A stretch of DNA of 8,673 nt. Origin: Bacteroidales bacterium. GTDB taxonomy: Bacteria > Bacteroidota > Bacteroidia > Bacteroidales > Muribaculaceae. The DNA lies in the NCBI GenBank assembly GCA_019415705.1, contig DXYS01000039.1, forward strand, positions 1 through 8,673, read 5' to 3'. The notes beneath the pieces were generated by a model. That model was given only the letters and a program-made list of their open reading frames with translations, searched no databases and was not told the DNA's origin. Numbering within the stretch: the first letter of the stretch is position 1; each line of letters starts with the position of its first letter. Both the position numbers and the translations under genes were made by a program. Below are positions 1 to 4,354 of this stretch, piece by piece.

Positions 1-540
1 GTCGTCGGGCCCGACGACTTTGCCTCGATGAAAGAAGTACTCACGCGTCGTTATACGCGTCTTATGCAGGAAGGCGAGGGGCTGCCGCAGCTCGTAGTTG
101 TCGACGGCGGCAAAGGTCAGCTAAGCGCCGCAGTGGAGGCGCTCGAGGCGATAGGGTTGCGCGGAACGATTGCTGTGGTCGGCATCGCCAAGCGTCTTGA
201 GGAAATTTACTTCCCCGGCGACAGTATTCCGCTCTACATTGACAAAAATTCCGAAACACTTCGTGTCGTGCAGCATATGCGCGATGAGGCTCACCGTTTC
301 GGCATCACGCATCATCGCAACCGTCGGTCGAAGTCGCAGATTGTCAGCCGTCTTGACGCCATCAAAGGCGTCGGGCCGCAGACATCAGAGGCTCTGCTTA
401 AACATTTCAAGAGCGTCAAGCGCATTAGCGAGGCTACTGTCGAGCAGCTCGCCGAGGTCGTTGGTGCATCTAAGGCCAAGATAGTCAGCGAAGGCCTTAA
501 AAACGAGATGCCTGCGGATGAATTATTTGAAAATCAATAA
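1..540 (+). CDS. uvrC: UvrABC excinuclease subunit C, C-terminal part (5' end outside window)
   Basis: The reading frame is open from base 1 and ends at TAA 538-540, giving the last 179 residues of UvrC; the full protein is usually about 600 residues. UvrC is the dual-incision nuclease of bacterial nucleotide excision repair and works with UvrA and UvrB in the cytoplasm. The visible part covers most of the C-terminal RNase H-like nuclease domain: the VVVDGGKGQ motif at fragment residues 32-40 (catalytic Asp at 35) and DEAHRFGITHHR at 95-106 (the family's active-site His would be residue 98). A tandem helix-hairpin-helix DNA-binding region follows (about 114-165, with IKGVGPQTSEALL). The ATG at 28 is internal and not the gene start. 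The GIY-YIG and UVR domains lie outside the window. dtd follows after 12 nt and is probably co-transcribed. Confidence 0.96.
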   Translation, partial: VVGPDDFASMKEVLTRRYTRLMQEGEGLPQLVVVDGGKGQLSAAVEALEAIGLRGTIAVVGIAKRLEEIYFPGDSIPLYIDKNSETLRVVQHMRDEAHRFGITHHRNRRSKSQIVSRLDAIKGVGPQTSEALLKHFKSVKRISEATVEQLAEVVGASKAKIVSEGLKNEMPADELFENQ

Positions 541-552
541 AATATATTTTAT

Positions 553-1005
553 ATGAGACTCGTGATACAGCGTGTCACCGAGGCGTCGGTGACAATCGGT
601 GAAGTGGCCGTGAGCACAATCGGCGCCGGCCTTATGGTGCTCGTCGGAGTAGAGCGTGACGACACTCCGGACGATGTCAAATGGTTGGCAGCCAAGACCG
701 TAGGGCTCCGCATTTTCAATGACGATGAGGGCGTCATGAATCGCTCTGTCGTTGATGTCGGCGGTGAAGTGCTGGCAGTCAGCCAGTTCACTCTTACGGC
801 CTCGACCCGCAAGGGAAATCGCCCGAGCTATATCCGTGCCGCCGGTCATGAGCTCGCCGTGCCGCTCTACGAAGCATATTGCCAAGAGGTTTCTGCTCTC
901 ATCGGCCGCAAGGTCGCAACGGGTGTTTTCGGAGCCGACATGAAAGTGTCGTTGGTCAATGACGGTCCCGTCACAATTATCATAGACTCGCGTCTTAAAG
1001 AATAG
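553..1005 (+). CDS. dtd: D-aminoacyl-tRNA deacylase (D-Tyr-tRNA deacylase)
   Basis: A 150-residue protein, the normal family length. It hydrolyses D-amino acids, and also mischarged Gly on tRNA-Ala, from tRNA to keep them out of translation. The N-terminus MRLVIQRVTEASV is typical and fixes the ATG at 553. Diagnostic motifs are SQFTL (residues 77-81, active-site region), GNRPSY (88-93) and FGADMKVSLVNDGPVT (126-141) with the Gly-cisPro pair G138-P139 that gives chiral selectivity. The start lies 12 nt after the uvrC stop in an A/T-rich spacer without a Shine-Dalgarno sequence, as expected in Bacteroidetes, so transcription from the uvrC promoter is likely. A strong hairpin lies 18 nt after the stop and probably ends the unit. 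Confidence 0.96.
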   Translation: MRLVIQRVTEASVTIGEVAVSTIGAGLMVLVGVERDDTPDDVKWLAAKTVGLRIFNDDEGVMNRSVVDVGGEVLAVSQFTLTASTRKGNRPSYIRAAGHELAVPLYEAYCQEVSALIGRKVATGVFGADMKVSLVNDGPVTIIIDSRLKE

Positions 1006-1023
1006 TACTAATTAAAAATATAT

Positions 1024-1066
1024 AAAGCCGCCGAAGGTCCACGACATGGATTCCTTCGGCGGCTTT
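1024..1066. terminator. Bidirectional intrinsic terminator between dtd and asnA
   Basis: AAAGCCGCCGAAGG (1024-1037) pairs perfectly with CCTTCGGCGGCTTT (1053-1066), a 14-bp GC-rich stem around a 15-nt loop; TCCA and TGGA inside the loop could extend the pairing. It sits between the convergent stops of dtd (1005) and asnA (1093). Read leftward (asnA direction) the stem is followed by an A/T-rich tract with a T5 run (rc of 1006-1023). Read rightward it has only TTTGTTA, so termination may be better for asnA than for dtd. Confidence 0.85.
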
Positions 1067-1092
1067 GTTATGGCGTGAAGTTTTGGCGCGGT

Positions 1093-2127
1093 TTACATCA
1101 ACTCTATGCCCGCTTCGCGGCACGCGCGGCGCTGCTCATCCGGCCATATTGACGCCTGCACCTCGCCGATATGAGCTTTCTGAAGCAGGAACATGCACAG
1201 CCGGCTCTGGCCTATGCCACCTCCGATCGACGGCGGGTATTCGCCTCTAAGCAGCGCGCTGTGGAAGGCGAGTGACTCTCGCTGCTTGCAGCCCGCAATT
1301 TCCAGCTGACGCCGCAGCGACTCCGGACTGACGCGTATGCCCATCGACGACAGTTCGATTGGCTGCTGCAGCACCGTGTTCCAGTAGATGATGTCGCCGT
1401 TGAGACCTTTAAAGCCGTCAGAGTTTTCGGTGCTCCAGTCGTCGTAGTCAGGTGCGCGGCCGTCATGCGGCTTGCCATCGCCGAGGGCTGCTCCGATACC
1501 GATGATAAATACCGCCCCGTGGCGGCGAGTGATTTCGGTCTCGCGCTCCTTTGGTGTCATGTCGGGGTACATGGCGCGTAGTTGCTCTGAGTGGATGAAT
1601 GTGATTTCCTCGGGTAGCGTAGGGGTGATGTGGGGATAAGTCTGATATATTTTAGCCTCGACGCTGCGTATCGCCTCGTGGATTTTGCGGACTGTCGACT
1701 TGAGATAGTCAAGGTTGCGACGAGGCTCGTCGATGGTCTGCTCCCAATCCCACTGATCGACGTACAGCGAATGTATATTGTCTAAAGATTCGAATGTGCG
1801 TATGGCGTTCATGTCGGTGTAGAGACCGAATCCGGGCGCGATGTCATAAGCGGCGAGCTTGGCGCGTTTCCATTTGGCAAGCGAGTGCACTACTTCGGCG
1901 CGCGCTCCGCCCATGTCCTCGATTTCGAAACTTACGGCATGCTCCACTCCGTTGAGGTCATCGTTGAGGCCCGTGCCAGAAAGCACGAAGAGGGGAGCCG
2001 TGACGCGGCGCAGGTTGAGGGTGCGCGACAGCGCCTGCTGGAAATCTTCTTTAATTGCCTTGATTGCTATTTCGGTGGTTTCGGCAAGAAGTTTCTGCTT
2101 ATATTTTTTAGGTAAAATTAGCGACAT
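1093..2127 (-). CDS. asnA: Aspartate--ammonia ligase (asparagine synthetase A)
   Basis: A 344-residue protein of the usual AsnA length. It makes asparagine from aspartate, ammonia and ATP via an aspartyl-AMP intermediate, in the cytoplasm. The fold resembles the class II aminoacyl-tRNA synthetase core. Visible signatures: RRVTAPLFV (40-48), LNDDLNG (54-60), AEVVHSLAKWKR (77-88), LYVDQWDWE (121-129), HDGRAPDYDDW (221-231), ELSSMGIRV (258-266) and the motif-3-like GGGIGQSRLCM (302-312). The ATG at 2127 starts MSLILPKKYK, the expected N-terminus. It is transcribed alone from its own promoter about 45 nt upstream, divergently from the rimP operon, and ends at the hairpin shared with dtd. No regulator or asparagine transport gene lies beside it, so nothing here shows how it is controlled. 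Confidence 0.97.
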   Translation of the reverse strand: MSLILPKKYKQKLLAETTEIAIKAIKEDFQQALSRTLNLRRVTAPLFVLSGTGLNDDLNGVEHAVSFEIEDMGGARAEVVHSLAKWKRAKLAAYDIAPGFGLYTDMNAIRTFESLDNIHSLYVDQWDWEQTIDEPRRNLDYLKSTVRKIHEAIRSVEAKIYQTYPHITPTLPEEITFIHSEQLRAMYPDMTPKERETEITRRHGAVFIIGIGAALGDGKPHDGRAPDYDDWSTENSDGFKGLNGDIIYWNTVLQQPIELSSMGIRVSPESLRRQLEIAGCKQRESLAFHSALLRGEYPPSIGGGIGQSRLCMFLLQKAHIGEVQASIWPDEQRRACREAGIELM

Positions 2128-2174
2128 TGTGCTTGTGAAATTTATAATACTGTGGAAAAATGATAATGAAGTTG

Positions 2175-2204
2175 CAAATATAAAATTAAAACGTCATCTG
2201 ACAA
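2175..2204 (-). promoter_or_regulatory. asnA promoter, Bacteroidetes type
   Basis: On the minus strand TATATTTG (2182 to 2175) matches the -7 consensus TAnnTTTG, and TTG (2204 to 2202) matches the -33 element, with a 19-nt spacer. Transcription would begin near 2168-2170 and leave a leader of about 40 nt before the asnA ATG. No Shine-Dalgarno sequence is seen in that leader. Confidence 0.75.
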
Positions 2205-2347
2205 GCGTTTTGTCCGGCAAATTAGCGGCAAGCATTGTAAAAATCAAATTAAGGCTTGCAACGGAAAGCGAATGGGGGCTTTTGTGTTAAATATTTATAA
2301 ATTAAACAAAATCGAGCGTCGGAATAGCCCTTTATCTATATAAAACG

Positions 2348-2378
2348 TTGTCTCCACTGCTAATTTATTGTAACTTTG
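2348..2378 (+). promoter_or_regulatory. Promoter of the rimP-nusA-infB-folK operon
   Basis: TTG (2348-2350) and TAACTTTG (2371-2378) match the Bacteroidetes -33 and -7 elements with a 20-nt spacer. The start of transcription should fall near 2384-2386, leaving a leader of about 100 nt before the rimP ATG at 2483. The -33 TTG is the same triplet that would be the start codon of a 45-residue N-terminal extension of rimP, which argues against that start. Confidence 0.75.
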
Positions 2379-2393
2379 TGGCCGAAATAGTGC

Positions 2394-2417
2394 CGGAGGG
2401 AGCTGATGCTTCCTCCG
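2394..2417 (+). promoter_or_regulatory. First leader hairpin of the rimP operon, covering a Shine-Dalgarno sequence
   Basis: CGGAGGGAGC (2394-2403) and GCTTCCTCCG (2408-2417) form a 10-bp stem with one G-T pair and a TGAT loop, about 10 nt after the predicted transcription start. ATTTGTTTATAA follows, so the element resembles an intrinsic terminator or attenuator with a weak T tract. The left arm contains GGAGG, 6 nt before the ATG of a 7-codon frame, so the same stem would hide that initiation site. The pairing is seen directly; a regulatory role is inferred. Confidence 0.45.
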
Positions 2418-2429
2418 ATTTGTTTATAA
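2406..2429 (+). CDS. Possible 7-codon leader peptide upstream of rimP
   Basis: ATG at 2406 opens a short frame, MLPPICL, ending at TAA 2427-2429. It has a near-ideal Shine-Dalgarno GGAGG (2395-2399) 6 nt upstream, whereas none of the long genes here has one. The start and the next three codons lie in the loop and right arm of the leader hairpin. The Pro-Pro pair at codons 3-4 could slow ribosomes. Chance occurrence is quite possible at this length; only conservation or ribosome data could establish it. Confidence 0.25.
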   Translation: MLPPICL

Positions 2430-2444
2430 CTGAAACTAATTACG

Positions 2445-2463
2445 GCGGTCTCAATCGGGCCGC
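2445..2463 (+). promoter_or_regulatory. Second predicted leader hairpin of the rimP operon
   Basis: GCGGTCT (2445-2451) can pair with GGGCCGC (2457-2463), seven pairs including two G-T pairs, around the loop CAATC. It sits 19 nt before the rimP ATG, and a T5 run (2478-2482) directly precedes that ATG. It is weaker than the first hairpin and could be fortuitous. Confidence 0.3.
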
Positions 2464-2482
2464 AGATAGCAAGAATATTTTT

Positions 2483-2950
2483 ATGATTGACAAACAACTG
2501 CTAAGACAGACGGTCGACGAAGCCATAGCCGGTACCGCGCTTTTTGTGGTCGACATCGCAGTAGAGCCCGGCAACCGCATTGTGGTCGAGCTTGACTCGC
2601 CTACCGCAGTAGATATAGACAGCTGCGTGGCCGTGACACGTAAAATCGAATCTGTTTTTGACCGTGATGTCGAGGATTACGAGCTTGAGGTCGGATCGGC
2701 AGGCCTCACATCACCCTTGCGTGTGAAGGCTCAGTATGACAAAAATATCGGCCATCAGGTCGACGTGCTGACTCGTGACGGACGCAAACTAAAGGGTACG
2801 CTTGTTGCTGCGACTGACGACGGTTTTACAATCGAAACTCCGGTCAAAGTCAAGCCCGAAGGCGCCAAACGCCCTGTCATCGAAATGCAGCCGCAGACAT
2901 TTGACTACGGTGACTGCAAGTCGGTCAGATATGTCATAGACTTCAAATAA
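2483..2950 (+). CDS. rimP: Ribosome maturation factor RimP
   Basis: A 155-residue protein, the usual RimP length, that assists late 30S subunit assembly. The N-terminal alpha/beta domain (about 1-80) ends in VGSAGLTSPLR (70-80), the counterpart of the family signature around VSSPGLDRPL. The C-terminal SH3-like barrel (about 85-155) carries GHQVDVLTRDGRKLKG (90-105). The start is placed at ATG 2483 (MIDKQLLRQTVDEAI). The frame stays open to a TTG at 2348, but that 45-residue extension overlaps the promoter and looks nothing like RimP. It is the first gene of the operon, and nusA follows after 41 nt. The rimP-nusA-infB order is an old conserved arrangement in bacteria. Confidence 0.94.
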   Translation: MIDKQLLRQTVDEAIAGTALFVVDIAVEPGNRIVVELDSPTAVDIDSCVAVTRKIESVFDRDVEDYELEVGSAGLTSPLRVKAQYDKNIGHQVDVLTRDGRKLKGTLVAATDDGFTIETPVKVKPEGAKRPVIEMQPQTFDYGDCKSVRYVIDFK

Positions 2951-2991
2951 AGATTATTATTTAACAAATCATACATTACACTCACACCGCA

Positions 2992-4248
2992 ATGGCAAAG
3001 AAAGAGGCAACCCCCAATATGGTCGAGCAGTTTGCCGAGTTCAAAGAGCTCAAAAACATTGACAAGACCACTATGATTTCAGTGTTAGAGGAGTCGTTCC
3101 GCAATGTGCTCGCCAAAATGTTCGGCACAGACGAGAATCTTGATGTAATCCTCAACCCCGACAAAGGCGACGTACAGATATTTCAGAATCTGCTCGTCGT
3201 GCCCGACGGCGAGGTCGTCGACCCCAATACACAGATTGCCCTGAGCGACGCACGTGCCGATGACGACCCCGATGCCGAGGTCGGCGAGGAGCACACCAAG
3301 GAAATCATCTTCGAGAAATTCGGCCGCCGCGCAATTCTCAACCTGCGCCAGACTCTTCAGTCAAAGATACTCGACCTGCAGAAAGAGGCCGTCTACAATA
3401 AGTTCAAAGAACTCGAGGGTGAGCTCGTCAGCGGCGAGGTCTATCAGACATGGTCAAAAGAGACCCTGCTTTTAGATGATGACAAAAACGAAATGCTCCT
3501 GCCCAAGAGCGAGTCTATCCCCGGCGATTTCTTCCGCAAGGGCGAGACTGTCCGTGCCGTCATCGCCAACGTTGACAACAAAAACAATAACCCCAAGATT
3601 ACAGTCTCGCGTACAAACGAGAACTTCCTGCGCCGTCTTTTCGAACTCGAGGTGCCCGAAATTCATGACGGACTCATCAACATCCGCGCCGTCGCCCGCA
3701 TCCCGGGCGAGCGCGCCAAAATCGCCGTCGAGAGCTACGACGACCGCATCGACCCCGTCGGTGCCTGTGTCGGTGTCAAGGGCTCGCGCATCCACGGCAT
3801 CGTCCGTGAGCTCCGCAACGAGAACATCGATGTGATAAACTTTACCTCAAATCCTTCGCTTTTCATCCAGCGCGCCCTGTCTCCGGCAAAAGTTTCGTCA
3901 ATCAGACTTGACGAGGAGGAGCGCAAGGCCGAGGTGTTCCTGCGTCCCGAGGAGGTCTCGTTGGCCATCGGCAAGAACGGCTTGAACATCAAGCTTGCGT
4001 CGATGCTCACCGGTTATGTCATTGACGTCTATCGCGACACTGAGGAGCCGTTTGAGGAGGATATCTATCTTGAGGAATTCAAGGACGAGATTGACGGCTG
4101 GGTAATCGAGGCCCTCAAAAACATCGGTTTTGTGACGGCCAAGAGTGTCCTCAACGCTCCGCGCGAAATGCTCGTCGAGAAAGCCGACCTCGAGGAGTCG
4201 ACCGTCGACCACGTGCTCGAAGTTCTCCGTGCCGAGTTTGAGGACTGA
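2992..4248 (+). CDS. nusA: Transcription elongation/termination factor NusA
   Basis: A 418-residue NusA that binds RNA polymerase and nascent RNA and modulates pausing, termination and antitermination. Regions in order: N-terminal RNA polymerase-binding domain (about 1-138), S1 domain (about 144-207), KH1 (about 225-290, with DPVGACVGVKGSRI at 254-267), KH2 (about 298-350, with AIGKNGLNIKLA at 325-336) and one C-terminal helix-hairpin-helix-like module (about 372-416, with IEALKNIGFVTAKSVL). It lacks the full pair of acidic C-terminal repeats of E. coli NusA (495 residues). The N-terminal domain has an acidic insertion around 88-101 (RADDDPDAEVGEEH). The ATG at 2992 has no Shine-Dalgarno sequence. 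The 106-nt spacer to infB contains no clear promoter or terminator, so read-through is expected. Confidence 0.97.
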   Translation: MAKKEATPNMVEQFAEFKELKNIDKTTMISVLEESFRNVLAKMFGTDENLDVILNPDKGDVQIFQNLLVVPDGEVVDPNTQIALSDARADDDPDAEVGEEHTKEIIFEKFGRRAILNLRQTLQSKILDLQKEAVYNKFKELEGELVSGEVYQTWSKETLLLDDDKNEMLLPKSESIPGDFFRKGETVRAVIANVDNKNNNPKITVSRTNENFLRRLFELEVPEIHDGLINIRAVARIPGERAKIAVESYDDRIDPVGACVGVKGSRIHGIVRELRNENIDVINFTSNPSLFIQRALSPAKVSSIRLDEEERKAEVFLRPEEVSLAIGKNGLNIKLASMLTGYVIDVYRDTEEPFEEDIYLEEFKDEIDGWVIEALKNIGFVTAKSVLNAPREMLVEKADLEESTVDHVLEVLRAEFED

Positions 4249-4354
4249 TTGTCCCGAGCCCGGAGTGAGAGATTAACATATTAATAAACCTTGTGCCGCG
4301 CCACTCTGACCCGATGACCGGCCTGCCCAAAACAGACAAGACTTCAACCAATAT

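Larger units (their letters stand above)
2128..2482. other. Divergent control region between asnA and the rimP operon
   Basis: This 355-nt stretch has no convincing protein gene. It holds the asnA promoter and leader at its left end and the rimP promoter and about 100 nt of structured leader at its right end. Between the two promoters (about 2205-2347) the DNA is A/T-rich; the only symmetry I see is a 6-bp inverted repeat GCAAGC (2229-2234) / GCTTGC (2254-2259) with a 19-nt gap, too weak to call an operator. Frames that open through this region are not supported: the in-frame TTG at 2348 falls inside the rimP promoter. Confidence 0.7.

Noticed and set aside
2229..2259. GCAAGC/GCTTGC inverted repeat between the asnA and rimP promoters as an operator
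   Set aside because: Six base pairs around a 19-nt gap in A/T-rich DNA is within chance expectation and does not overlap either promoter.
1859..2290. A 143-residue plus-strand frame crossing the start of asnA into the control region
   Set aside because: It is mostly antisense to the asnA N-terminus and then runs through the asnA promoter; its composition is not protein-like.
4249..4354. Possible promoter, terminator or small gene in the nusA-infB spacer
   Set aside because: The only symmetry is a 5-bp GAGTG/CACTC repeat with a long gap; no TAnnTTTG box, stable hairpin with a T tract, or convincing short frame is present.
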